Origin: Clavibacter tessellarius | GTDB taxonomy: Bacteria; Actinomycetota; Actinomycetes; Actinomycetales; Microbacteriaceae | Reading direction: 5' to 3' | Length of the DNA: 64,000 nt | Assembly: GCF_001618005.1 (NCBI RefSeq) | Contig: NZ_LQXA01000035.1 | Location: 186,001-250,000, forward strand | In this document: positions 34,988 to 43,811 of the stretch, piece by piece | Layout: every line of letters begins with the position of its first letter | Numbering within the stretch: position 1 is the stretch's first letter | Translations under genes and position numbers: made by a program | The notes under the pieces: model-generated | Database searches by the model: none | Seen by the model: only the letters and a program-made list of their open reading frames with translations | What the model was told of the DNA's origin: nothing

Positions 34988-36553
34988 GTGATCGGACAGA
35001 GGGCGACGCACGGACCGGATGCTCAGGACACGGGCTCCCCGTCGCATCCGGAGGAGCGCGCCGCGCGCGGCACGCGTCCCGACGTCGGGCCCGTCACCGC
35101 GGCCGACGGCGCCCGCGCGAACGACTGGCGTCGCACCTACGCGTTCGGCCTCGTGATCACCGACCTCCTCGTGCTCATCTGGGTGGTATTCGGCGTGCAG
35201 ATCGCCTGGTTCGGCGTGACGACCTCCGACGTCGCCTTCAACGGCGACTACGACGGCGTCACCGTCAGCTACTCCCTCATCTCCATCGTCATCGTCGCCT
35301 GCTGGATGCTCGCCCTCGGCATCTACGGCACGCGCGGCTACCGGGTGCTCGGCACGGGACCGCAGGAGTACCGGCTCATCCTCTCGGCCACGGTCCGGCT
35401 CTTCGGCATGGTCGCGATCGTCGCGTTCCTCGGCCGCATCGACTTCGCGCGCGGCTACATCATCCTCGCGCTGCCCCTCGGGCTCGTGACCCTCGTGCTC
35501 AGCCGCTGGATGTGGCGGCAGTGGCTCAACGTGCAACGCGCGAAGGGTCGCTACTCCTCCCGCGTGCTCCTCATCGGATCCGAGGCCTCGACCGGCTTCC
35601 TCGCCCGGGAGCTCGCCCGCCAGCCCTACGCCGGCTACCTCGTGGTGGGGGCCTGCATCCCGTCGGGCGTCATCGCGGCCACCCTCCCCGGCACCGGCAT
35701 CCCCGTCCTCGGCAAGCTCGACGACCTCCCGGCCGCCATGCGCGCCGTCGACGCCGACACCATCGTCATCGCGAGCAACGACGAGCTCGCGCCGGAGCGG
35801 ATCCGGGAGCTCAGCTGGTCGCTGGAGCCCGGACGGCAGCACCTCGTGGTCGCGCCGAGCCTCACCGACATCGGCGGCCCCCGCATCCACACCCGACCTG
35901 TCGCCGGCCTGCCGCTCATCCACGTGGAGACGCCGCGCTACGAGGGCACGAAGCTCTTCGCCAAGAGGGCCTTCGACATCGTCGCGAGCGTGCTCATCCT
36001 CGTGTTCGCGTCGCCGCTCTTCCTCGCGATCGCCGCCACCATCCGGTTGAGCACCCCGGGCCCGGTCCTGTTCCGCCAGGAGCGCGTGGGGATCAACGGT
36101 CGCCCGTTCCCCATGCTCAAGTTCCGCACCATGGTGACGGACGCGGAGGCGCGCCTGCTCGACCTGCAGGAGCAGAGCCGGGACGCCGGCAACTCGGTGC
36201 TCTTCAAGATGAAGGACGATCCCCGCGTCACCCCGGTCGGGCGGTTCCTCCGGCGCTACAGCCTCGACGAGCTGATGCAGCTCGTCAACGTCCTGAACGG
36301 CACCATGTCGCTCGTGGGGCCCCGGCCGCCGCTCGCCCGCGAGGTGGAGACGTACGAGATGAAGGTGCACCGTCGGTTCCTCGTGAAGCCCGGCATCACC
36401 GGGCTGTGGCAGGTGAGCGGCCGCTCGAACCTCTCCTGGGAGGACAGCGTGCGGCTCGACCTCTACTACGTGGAGAACTGGTCCATCGTGGGCGACCTGG
36501 TGATCCTCTGGAAGACGGCGCGCGCCGTGCTGCAGCGCGAGGGGGCGTACTGA
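34988..36553 (+). CDS. Undecaprenyl-phosphate sugar phosphotransferase (EPS initiation)
   Basis: Transfers the first sugar phosphate to undecaprenyl phosphate and so initiates repeat-unit synthesis. 521 residues, of the WbaP/WcaJ/CpsE type: four N-terminal spans (about 50-175), a CoA-binding-like Rossmann domain (RVLLIGSEASTGFLARELAR), then a fifth hydrophobic helix and the C-terminal catalytic domain with FDIVASVLILVFASPLFLAI, RVGINGRPFPMLKFRTMV, and SLVGPRPPLARE. It starts with GTG after GGGGGGA. It is the leftmost rightward gene of the EPS locus and faces a leftward glycosyltransferase operon. Confidence 0.94.
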   Translation: MIGQRATHGPDAQDTGSPSHPEERAARGTRPDVGPVTAADGARANDWRRTYAFGLVITDLLVLIWVVFGVQIAWFGVTTSDVAFNGDYDGVTVSYSLISIVIVACWMLALGIYGTRGYRVLGTGPQEYRLILSATVRLFGMVAIVAFLGRIDFARGYIILALPLGLVTLVLSRWMWRQWLNVQRAKGRYSSRVLLIGSEASTGFLARELARQPYAGYLVVGACIPSGVIAATLPGTGIPVLGKLDDLPAAMRAVDADTIVIASNDELAPERIRELSWSLEPGRQHLVVAPSLTDIGGPRIHTRPVAGLPLIHVETPRYEGTKLFAKRAFDIVASVLILVFASPLFLAIAATIRLSTPGPVLFRQERVGINGRPFPMLKFRTMVTDAEARLLDLQEQSRDAGNSVLFKMKDDPRVTPVGRFLRRYSLDELMQLVNVLNGTMSLVGPRPPLAREVETYEMKVHRRFLVKPGITGLWQVSGRSNLSWEDSVRLDLYYVENWSIVGDLVILWKTARAVLQREGAY

Positions 36554-36602
36554 GCGGGCCCGGCTCGCGGTCCACGACGCGGGACGCGTCCGGCGAGCCG
36601 GG

Positions 36603-37631
36603 TCAGCCCGCGTCGGCCTCCCGGGGGCCCGCGACGCCGGCGATGCGGAGGTAGGCGCCCGCCGTGGCGCCGATGCTGAACTCCGCGCGGACGCGCGCGC
36701 TCGTCGAGGCCGCCCGGTCGAGCGCGGCGGGGAGGTCCGAGAGGACGGACCGGATCGCGGCCTCCGCCGACGAGGCGTCGCCGGACGCGAAGGTCGCGGC
36801 GGGCACGTGGGAAGGGAGGGTGGCCGCGACGTCCGCGCTGCACACCACCGGCAGCCCGACGGCCGCCGCCTCGAGCACGCCGATGCTGTGCGCCTCCCGG
36901 CTCGACGGGTGGAAGCACAGGTCGGCGGAGGCGAGGTCCGCACCGACGTCGTCCGAGGGCCCGGGGAGCAGGCGCTCGAGGCCGCGCGCCCGCACGTCCT
37001 CCCAGAACCGCGCGATCCTCGGGTCGGTCCGGAGGATCGGGCCCAGCCAGGAGAACGCGACGGCGGCGTCACCCCGCGCGAACCGGTCGACCACGTCGAG
37101 CCACAGCTCGGGTTCCTTCTGGCTGGCGACGCGCGCCATGGTGATGACGCGGGCGGGCTGACCCGGGGCCCCGGACCGGCGCGGCAGCTCGCCGGACACG
37201 CCGTTCGGGACGAGGACCGGGCGGGCCCTCCGCGGGAAGTGCGCCGCGTACTCGTCCACCTGCTTCCGGCTCACCGCGATGACGGCGCGCGCGCGGCGGC
37301 GGCTGTGCGCCTCCGCCTGCCGAAGGAGGGGGGAGGCGAAGTCGTCGGTCGCGCTGTGCAGCACGGACAGCAGCGGCGTGCGGCGGGGGGTCACGATGGC
37401 CGAGTAGAGGTTCGGGAGGGCGGAGTGGCTCACCACCAGGTCGGGGTCGATGTCGCGGATGACGCGCCGCAGCCGCCGCCCGCGCGCGACCTTGCCCGTG
37501 GAGGCCCCCTCCGGATCGAGGTAGGCCAGCTCGGCGGTGTGGCCGAGCCGACTCCACTCCGCGGCGAGGCTCGCGACGAGCGTCTCGGCGCCGCCGATCT
37601 GCGGCCGGAGGAGCAGCTGCAGGATCCTCAC
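36603..37631 (-). CDS. Glycosyltransferase family 4
   Basis: 342 residues, GT-B fold. The N-terminal glycine motif is RPQIGGAETLVASLAAEW; the C-terminal donor site has SSREAHSIGVLEAAAVGLPV with the E-x7-E pair. Probably adds a sugar to the lipid-linked exopolysaccharide unit on the cytoplasmic face. Its GTG overlaps the flippase stop as GTGA, so it is translationally coupled as the third gene of a leftward operon (glycosyltransferase, flippase, this gene). Substrate unknown. Confidence 0.88.
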   Translation of the reverse strand: MRILQLLLRPQIGGAETLVASLAAEWSRLGHTAELAYLDPEGASTGKVARGRRLRRVIRDIDPDLVVSHSALPNLYSAIVTPRRTPLLSVLHSATDDFASPLLRQAEAHSRRRARAVIAVSRKQVDEYAAHFPRRARPVLVPNGVSGELPRRSGAPGQPARVITMARVASQKEPELWLDVVDRFARGDAAVAFSWLGPILRTDPRIARFWEDVRARGLERLLPGPSDDVGADLASADLCFHPSSREAHSIGVLEAAAVGLPVVCSADVAATLPSHVPAATFASGDASSAEAAIRSVLSDLPAALDRAASTSARVRAEFSIGATAGAYLRIAGVAGPREADAG

Positions 37632-38869
37632 GATGCGTCTCCCCCGCCGGCCCGCGCGCGCCCCGTGCGGGTGAGCAGCAGCAGGAGGAGGAGCATGCAC
37701 GCCTGCGTGACCAGGAAGGCGAACGCGGCCCCGACCGCGCCGGAGAGCGACGCCAGGACCGCGACGAGACCGAGCTGGATGGCGACGAGGGAGAGCGTCA
37801 CGAACGACACCGCCCTGTCCCGACCGAGGCTCTGCAGGAAGACGGCGACGGGCTGGTTCACGATGGCGAACAGCGTCCCGAAGGCGAGGACGCGGAGGAC
37901 GGTGGCGGACTCCGCGTAGGCGTCGCCCACCAGCACGTCCACGAACACCGGGGCGCCGATGATCACCACGAGGCACGCGGCCAGGGCGGCGCCGGGCAGC
38001 CACAGGGCCCTCTTGACCTGCGGCCACGCCGCGCTCCAGGACCGTGCGCGGGCGACCACGGGGACGGCCGCGGCCGCGAAGGCCGAGACGGCGAGCCCCA
38101 TGGGCTGCGTCCAGCGGTTGACGGCCCCGTAGATCCCCGCGGCGGCGGGTCCCGCCACGGCTGACATGATGGCGACGTCGAGGACCTGGGACGTGGCGGC
38201 CATCGAGCTCAGCCCGTAGAACCCGGAGCCGCGCCACGGGTGGCGCCGCAGCTCGGGGGTGACCAGGAGCCGGCGGCGCCCCGGCATCTGCGACACGAGC
38301 AGCAGGGTGCCGCCGATGGAGCCGCAGACGAGGGCCAGCCACAGGGAGGCCGCGCCGTCCGCGCCGAGCAGCATGCCGCCGAAGAGGACGAGCATCCCCA
38401 CCAGGCGGTCGACGACCAGGGACAGCGAGACGACGCCGATGCGCGAATGCGCGCGGAGCGGGACCTGGGCCGTCTGCGAGATCAGCAGGAACATGGCGAT
38501 GGGCGCCGCGGTCCACAGCCACGGATTCGGTGAGAGGGCGTGGAGCAGGACGCCGCCGATCGTGAAGGCGACCAGCGCGATCAGCGTCTTGGCGAGCGCG
38601 CGGCGGGCGAGGTCGTGCGTGGTCAGCGCACCCTTCGCCGTCTCGCGGATCCAGAGCGAGTTGGTGCCGAAGTCGAGGACGCCGACGGCGCTCGTGGCGA
38701 TCGCGATGGCCGTGACCACCTGCCCGAACGCGGTGGGGCCGCTGACCCGCGCGGCGAACAGGTAGATGAGCGCCGTGAGGATCTGCGCGAACGCGGTCGA
38801 CGCGGCCAGGAAGGTGGCCTGCCGTCCGAGACCGCCGGACGGCGCGGGAGCGGGTGCCGCGTCCGTCAC
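37628..38869 (-). CDS. Polysaccharide flippase (Wzx/MATE-like)
   Basis: 413 residues with about 12 spans, of the polysaccharide-biosynthesis MOP superfamily. The N-terminus has LGRQATFLAASTAFAQILTA and SGPTAFGQVVTAIAIATSA. It should flip the undecaprenyl-linked repeat unit to the outside. GTG starts overlap at both ends: its start overlaps the stop of the upstream glycosyltransferase and its stop overlaps the next start, both GTGA. Confidence 0.9.
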   Translation of the reverse strand: MTDAAPAPAPSGGLGRQATFLAASTAFAQILTALIYLFAARVSGPTAFGQVVTAIAIATSAVGVLDFGTNSLWIRETAKGALTTHDLARRALAKTLIALVAFTIGGVLLHALSPNPWLWTAAPIAMFLLISQTAQVPLRAHSRIGVVSLSLVVDRLVGMLVLFGGMLLGADGAASLWLALVCGSIGGTLLLVSQMPGRRRLLVTPELRRHPWRGSGFYGLSSMAATSQVLDVAIMSAVAGPAAAGIYGAVNRWTQPMGLAVSAFAAAAVPVVARARSWSAAWPQVKRALWLPGAALAACLVVIIGAPVFVDVLVGDAYAESATVLRVLAFGTLFAIVNQPVAVFLQSLGRDRAVSFVTLSLVAIQLGLVAVLASLSGAVGAAFAFLVTQACMLLLLLLLTRTGRARAGGGDAS

Positions 38870-39957
38870 AGCAGCGCCGACGTGAAGCGGGAGGTGCCCA
38901 TGTCGGGGACCGGGGCGGGACGGTCCGCGCGGCACGCATCGGCCATCCCCGACGCGATCGCGTCGACCGTGAGCGGGGTCCAGGTCGCGTGGGCGGGCAC
39001 GGCGTCCGCATCCCTCCGGAGGCTCGCGGCCCCCGACAGCAGCAGGCGCGTGCCCGACATGACGGCCTTGCCGAGGATGCCGCTGGGGCCCTCGTTCGAG
39101 TGCGCGAGGACGACGCAGTCCACGGCGCCGATGGCGGCGTCGAGCTCGACGTCCTCGAGCATCCGGTCGACGACCACGATCCGGGCACCCCGCCGCCGGG
39201 CCTCCTCGAGATGCGGCTCGGCCGCGGCCAGCTGACCGTCGTAGACGGAGCCGCCGACGAACAGGCCGGTGCCCTCCCCGGCGATGCGGGCGAACGCCTC
39301 GGCGACCAGGGGCAGGTTCTTGCGCGCGGTGATCGCGCCGACCACGCCGAACCACCGGCGCTCCCCGTCGATGCCGAAGCGCTCGCGGAAAACCGCGACG
39401 TCCGCGGTCGCGGCGGCCAGCGTCACCGGGTCGTTCGCGACGGGGAAGCGGGACCTCCCGGCCCAGACCGAGGACTTCAGGACGGTCACGGTGGTGGATC
39501 GGCGCAGGCCGGCCAGCGCCATCGTCGCGCGCTTGGACCACTGACGGGCCAGCGGACGGAGCGCCTGGTCGCGACGCAGCACCGGTTCGCGCATCACCAG
39601 CGCCGTGACATGGGGCAGGTCCCTGCCACGGCGCGTCACCAGCGACACGAGGTGGCGGTCGCCGTCCGGGATGACGATGCGGCGGGCGCCCTCCCGGAGC
39701 GCCACCCGCGAGGCGGACGCCACGTCCGCGCGGGGGACGTCGACGACGGTGAACGCCGACGGCAACCCGCCGAGGAACTCCGCCGCATGCGGCCCGTCCA
39801 TCTGCCCGGGACGGGTCACGAGCACGGGTCGCCCACCCTCGGCGAGGATCGCGTCCGCGAGGAGGCGCACGTAGTAGAAGCGGTGGCCGTCGCCGTTCCC
39901 CTCGAGGATGAGGACGGGTGCGCCGGTGGCGTCCGGCGCGGGTCGTCCGGCGCTCAT
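38866..39957 (-). CDS. GT-B glycosyltransferase
   Basis: 363 residues. The N-terminal half has VLILEGNGDGHRFYYVRLLA; the C-terminal half has FGVVGAITARKNLPLVAEAF, a typical donor-domain entry, and LAHSNEGPSGILGKAVMSGT, where the second glutamate of E-x7-E is lysine. This variant is seen in several GT4-like subfamilies, so activity is still likely. First gene of the leftward three-gene operon; its promoter must lie in the 39958-40364 gap. Confidence 0.82.
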   Translation of the reverse strand: MSAGRPAPDATGAPVLILEGNGDGHRFYYVRLLADAILAEGGRPVLVTRPGQMDGPHAAEFLGGLPSAFTVVDVPRADVASASRVALREGARRIVIPDGDRHLVSLVTRRGRDLPHVTALVMREPVLRRDQALRPLARQWSKRATMALAGLRRSTTVTVLKSSVWAGRSRFPVANDPVTLAAATADVAVFRERFGIDGERRWFGVVGAITARKNLPLVAEAFARIAGEGTGLFVGGSVYDGQLAAAEPHLEEARRRGARIVVVDRMLEDVELDAAIGAVDCVVLAHSNEGPSGILGKAVMSGTRLLLSGAASLRRDADAVPAHATWTPLTVDAIASGMADACRADRPAPVPDMGTSRFTSALL

Positions 39958-40118
39958 GCGCGGAGCTCCTCGGCGTCCGACCGCAGCCGGGCTGCGCGGG
40001 TGGCCGGGATCAGCACGCGTGCCCGGGTCGTGTCGTGCGCGGGGAGGCCGGTGCGCACGGCACGGCCGCGCGCTCGGACTCCGACGACAGCTCCGGACAT
40101 GCCCGTACCCCCATGCGA

Positions 40119-40152
40119 CTCGTCCCCTCCCGACGTCGGCGAGAGGGACGAG
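40119..40152. repeat. Hairpin in the divergent EPS intergenic region
   Basis: CTCGTCCC (from 40119) pairs with GGGACGAG (to 40152), enclosing the perfect palindrome CCGACGTCGG. The 407-nt region 39958-40364 around it carries no convincing gene; it separates two divergent operons and holds a -10-like TAGGGT at 40241-40246 (plus strand). The hairpin could be a regulator site or an RNA element. Confidence 0.4.
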
Positions 40153-40364
40153 CCCCCTGCCCGGACCAGTATGCCCGACCCCGTGCGGGTGTCCGCCCCG
40201 TGCTGCCGTCGGGGACCGGGACGCTCCGGCGACGCCGGGCTAGGGTCGTTGTGAGGGGTGGCGCCGTCGCGATGACGCGCACACCGGTCCGATCCACCGA
40301 CGAGCTGGGGCCGTCGGGCGCATCACGGGTCGTCGGGCACCCCCGATCGTCGAAGGGGGAGACG

Positions 40365-40412
40365 ATGGAGGACATCGTGCGCACGGGATCAGCAGACGAG
40401 GGCCGGACGTGA
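40365..40412 (+). CDS. Leader mini-ORF (15 codons) coupled to glycosyltransferase
   Basis: Encodes MEDIVRTGSADEGRT. It has an excellent ribosome-binding site (AAGGGGGAG, 4 nt before the ATG), whereas the following glycosyltransferase has none of note. Its TGA overlaps the glycosyltransferase GTG as GTGA. In the same frame an ATG at 40272 would give 46 residues but lacks a well-placed site. Most likely a translational-coupling leader; the peptide itself may have no function. Confidence 0.5.
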   Translation: MEDIVRTGSADEGRT

Positions 40413-41524
40413 GCCGCCGGGTGGCGGTGACGCAGCCGTACGTGCCGGGGTACCGGGAGCGGCTGTGGTCCACCGTGATCGAGGAGCTCCGCGAGGCCGA
40501 CGTGGACTGCCGGGTGTTCTACGGCGGGGACCGCGAGCAGGAGCGGGACGTCGCGGCGCGCGGCGACGGGATCGAGCCGGGCTGGGCCAGCCGCATCGGC
40601 GTCCTCACGCTGCAGCCGGTGCGCTCCGTGCCGAAGTTCGTGTTCCGGCGCCTCCCGCGCACCTGGCGGGGCCGGGACGTGCTCCTCGTGACCGAGATGC
40701 AGGGCACCAACCTGAACGCCTGGCTCCGTGCCGGGCTGCGTCAGAAGTACGTGACGCTCGGGCACGGGATCTCGGCGACGACCACCCAGTCCCCGCTCGC
40801 CGACGCCGCGGAGAACCTCCTCAACTCGCAGGCCACCCGCGCCCTGACCTACACGGAGACCGGTCGTCGCCACGTGCTCGCCTCGACACGGCTGCGCGAC
40901 GACCAGGTGTCGGCGTTCCGCAACTCCACGGACACGTCGCGGCTGCAGCGGGCGATGGACGACGTCACCCCCGCGGACACGGCGGCGTTCCGCGAACGGC
41001 ACGGCATGCCCGCCGACGCGCGCGTGTCCTTCTTCCTCGGCGCCCTCAACCGCTTCAAGGCCGTCGACCTGCTCGTGGAGGCCGCCCGCATCGTGTTCGC
41101 CGCGGATCCCGCGCAGTGGCTCGTGGTGGCGGGTGACGGGGAGTCCCGCGGGCTCGTGGAGCGTCTGGCGCGCGAGACGGGACGCGTCGTGCTCCTGGGG
41201 CAGGCGGGTCCCGCGGACTTCGCCCCGGCCGCCGCCATGTCGCACTCCCTGCTGAACCCCGGACGTGTCGGCCTCGTCGCGGTCGACGCGCTCGTCATGG
41301 GCCTCCGGGTGGTGACGACCTCCGGTGCCGCGCACGCTCCCGAGCACGAGTACCTGCGACCGGGGGTCGACGTCGTCGAGGTGCCGCCGACCCCGGAGGA
41401 CTACGCACGTGCCTGGATGGCGGAGGAGGAGCCGGCCGACGCGCCGGCCGCCGACCACCCCACCATCGAGGCCGCCGCCCGCACCATCAGCGCGACCATC
41501 CTCGACGCGCTCGGACCGGCCTGA
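40409..41524 (+). CDS. Glycosyltransferase family 4, variant donor site
   Basis: 371 residues, GT-B fold: N-terminal acceptor domain (VAVTQPYVPGYRERLWSTVI) and C-terminal donor domain (FFLGALNRFKAVDLLVEAAR, LVVAGDGESRGLVERLA). The usual E-x7-E motif is replaced by LNPGRVGLVAVDALVMGL, a known NPGxVGL variant of GT4 enzymes. It starts with GTG overlapping the stop of a 15-codon leader. Gene order suggests a role in EPS unit assembly; the sugar is unknown. Confidence 0.85.
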   Translation: MSRRVAVTQPYVPGYRERLWSTVIEELREADVDCRVFYGGDREQERDVAARGDGIEPGWASRIGVLTLQPVRSVPKFVFRRLPRTWRGRDVLLVTEMQGTNLNAWLRAGLRQKYVTLGHGISATTTQSPLADAAENLLNSQATRALTYTETGRRHVLASTRLRDDQVSAFRNSTDTSRLQRAMDDVTPADTAAFRERHGMPADARVSFFLGALNRFKAVDLLVEAARIVFAADPAQWLVVAGDGESRGLVERLARETGRVVLLGQAGPADFAPAAAMSHSLLNPGRVGLVAVDALVMGLRVVTTSGAAHAPEHEYLRPGVDVVEVPPTPEDYARAWMAEEEPADAPAADHPTIEAAARTISATILDALGPA

Positions 41525-41690
41525 GGGGAACCGGGCGGGTCGGGACTCGACGCTGGCGGGACATCAGCGGCATCCCGGTGGAGAGATCGCGCGGAAGACG
41601 GGCCCTGCGCTCCTAGACTGCAGCCGCCGCGCCATTCCCACAGTGACGGACCAACCCGGGTCCGCAGTGGGTCTGCGTCGAGGGAGAGCA

Positions 41691-41789
41691 GTGAAGCACC
41701 ACCACGCCCATGCCCGGGGGCCGTCGCACACCGTCCTGCGCGACTCCGCGCCGACACCCCGCCATGAGGACCGGCGCCTCCCCCGATGA
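41691..41789 (+). CDS. Leader mini-ORF (32 codons), basic, coupled to glycosyltransferase
   Basis: Starts at GTG with GAGGGAGAG 2-3 nt upstream. The product begins KHHHAHARGPSHTVLRD and is rich in His and Arg. Its TGA overlaps the ATG of the next gene as ATGA, and that gene has no ribosome-binding site of its own (GCGCCTCCCCCG precedes it). A -10-like TAGACT lies at 41614-41619. The gap 41525-41690 is otherwise empty. Confidence 0.5.
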   Translation: MKHHHAHARGPSHTVLRDSAPTPRHEDRRLPR

Positions 41790-43708
41790 GGATCGTGCAG
41801 TTCGTCTCCGCGGGCCCCGCGGAGCATGCCCTCGACGGTGCCCTCCCGGAGGCCGTCGCGCAGTGCCGCGAGCTGGAGCGCCGCGGCCACGACGTCATCC
41901 TGCTCGTCGCGCGCCTCGGCGACGCCGACCTCCGCGTCGCCGGCGTGCGGATGGTCCTGCAGCGCGTGGAGGCGATCCCCGGATCACCCGTGCTGCGCTC
42001 CCCCGCCGTCCGCGCCTGGCTCATCGCGCACGCGCGGGAGATCGACGTGCTCCACGTCCACGCGGGACCGGACCTGCTCCACCTCGAGGTGGCGTCCACC
42101 GCGCGGCGACTCGGCATCCGCTACGTCATGCAGGCGCACGTGACCGAGAGCCCGGGCGGCGGGACGCCATCGGCGTCCGGCCTCCGCGGCCCCGCCGCCC
42201 GGGCCATCCGGGGAGCGGCCGCCGTCCTCGCCCGGTCGGACGACGAAGCCGCGACGCTGCGGGCGCGGTTCGCCCACGTCACCGTGCTGCGGGTCGCCGA
42301 CGGCCTCGTCGACGCCGGCCCCCTCGTCGAGACGCTCGAGGACGGGATCCCGGACGACCTCCGCGAGCTCGGGCCCGTCATCGTCCCCGACGCGCCGCCG
42401 GAGGTCGTCCCGCGTGCCGTCGGGGTGGTCCTCGCCGACAGCGCCCTCCGCGAGCGCGTCGCCGACGGGACGGACGCGGTCCTCCCGGAGCTCTCCTCGA
42501 TCGGCGCGACGGTCGACGCGCTGCTCGCCCTCCCCGAGTCCGGCCGGAGCGCGGCGACCCGGCCGTCGGTCGTGTGGGTGACCAACCTGGCACCGCCCTA
42601 CCGCGTCCCCGTCTGGGACGCGCTCGCCCGCGAGGTCGACCTGGAGGTCTGGCTGCTCGAGACGGACGAGCGCCTCCGCAGCGACGACAACAACCGGGGC
42701 GACGACTGGACCGCGGGCGACCGCGCGGCCGCGTACCGCACGCGGTTCCTGCCCAACCGCGTCGTGCGGCGCGGCGAGGCCCGGCACTACGTGACCGGGT
42801 GGCTCCCGCGTTCCTCGCTCCGCGGCAAGGACGCGATCCTCATCGGCGGGTGGGACTCCCCCGCCTACTGGGTGGCGTCGTGGTCCGCGAAGCTCGCCGG
42901 CGTGCGGCGCGTGGGGTTCTACGAATCCCACCGGTTGTCGCAGCAGCACCACGGCGGCGTCGTCGCGCGCGTGCGCCGCGCGTTCTTCCGGAGCATGGAC
43001 GAGATCGTCGTGCCGGGCATCGCCGCGTGGGAGGGCCTCGTCGCCGAGGGCATCGACCCGCAGCGCATCCGGGTCGGGTTCAACGCGGTCGACGTCGAGG
43101 GCATCCACGCGCGGACCCGGGCGGCGCGACTCGCCGCCGGCCGACCCACGGGGCCGGTGGGCTCGCGACTGCTGTGCGTCGGACAGCTCATCCCCCGGAA
43201 GAACGTCCTCAGCCTCATCGAGGCGCTGGCGGCGCCCGAGCTCGCCGCGTGCACCCTCACCGTGGTCGGCGCGGGCCCGGAGCGCGAGGCGCTGGAGGGT
43301 CGTGCCGAGGAGCTCGGCCTGGGCTCGCGCATCACGTTCGCCGGCTACGTGCCCGTGGCGGATCTCCCCGAGCAGTTCGCGCGCCATGACGTGCTCGTGC
43401 ACCCGGCGCTCCAGGAGGTGTGGGGCCTGACGGTGAACGAGGCCCTGGCTGCCGGGCTGACGGTGGTCGTCGGCGAGCACGCCGGTGTCACCCCGTCCGT
43501 GCGGGACATGGCCGGCGTCATCGTCAGCCCGGTGTCCGTCGAGGGGCTCCGGACCGGGATCGCCGCGGCCGTGCCGGCCGTGCTCATCGACATGCCGGAG
43601 ATCCTCCTGCGGACGCCCGCGGAGTTCGCGGCCACGTTCCGCGACGCGATGCTGGTCGACCGCGTCGGGTCCCGCCGCCCCGAGCGCGCACGCGGCACGC
43701 GGGCGTGA
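41786..43708 (+). CDS. Fused double glycosyltransferase (truncated GT-B plus full GT4)
   Basis: 640 residues. Residues about 1-165 are a GT4 acceptor domain (AVAQCRELERRGHDVILLVA; DVLHVHAGPDLLHL); about 165-245 look like only the C-terminal tail of a GT4 (VVLADSALRERVADGTDAVL), with the donor Rossmann core missing. From about 255 a second complete GT4 begins (VVWVTNLAPPYRVPVWDALA) with donor motifs LLCVGQLIPRKNVLSLIEAL and QEVWGLTVNEALAAGL (E-x7-E). Only the C-terminal enzyme should be catalytic. The start depends on coupling with the upstream mini-ORF. Confidence 0.85.
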   Translation: MRIVQFVSAGPAEHALDGALPEAVAQCRELERRGHDVILLVARLGDADLRVAGVRMVLQRVEAIPGSPVLRSPAVRAWLIAHAREIDVLHVHAGPDLLHLEVASTARRLGIRYVMQAHVTESPGGGTPSASGLRGPAARAIRGAAAVLARSDDEAATLRARFAHVTVLRVADGLVDAGPLVETLEDGIPDDLRELGPVIVPDAPPEVVPRAVGVVLADSALRERVADGTDAVLPELSSIGATVDALLALPESGRSAATRPSVVWVTNLAPPYRVPVWDALAREVDLEVWLLETDERLRSDDNNRGDDWTAGDRAAAYRTRFLPNRVVRRGEARHYVTGWLPRSSLRGKDAILIGGWDSPAYWVASWSAKLAGVRRVGFYESHRLSQQHHGGVVARVRRAFFRSMDEIVVPGIAAWEGLVAEGIDPQRIRVGFNAVDVEGIHARTRAARLAAGRPTGPVGSRLLCVGQLIPRKNVLSLIEALAAPELAACTLTVVGAGPEREALEGRAEELGLGSRITFAGYVPVADLPEQFARHDVLVHPALQEVWGLTVNEALAAGLTVVVGEHAGVTPSVRDMAGVIVSPVSVEGLRTGIAAAVPAVLIDMPEILLRTPAEFAATFRDAMLVDRVGSRRPERARGTRA

Positions 43709-43811
43709 CGGGCGCCGGGTCGTCGCACCGTCCCTGACGGGGATCCGTCCACAGCGTCCGCGCACGCGCATCCGGCGAGCCCGGGCGGCGCCGCGGTCGC
43801 GGGTACAGCGG

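Noticed and set aside
40272-40364. Longer 46-codon version of the mini-ORF before 40409
   Set aside because: Its ATG has a purine-rich tract only at 13 nt distance, too far; the internal ATG at 40365 has a much better site.
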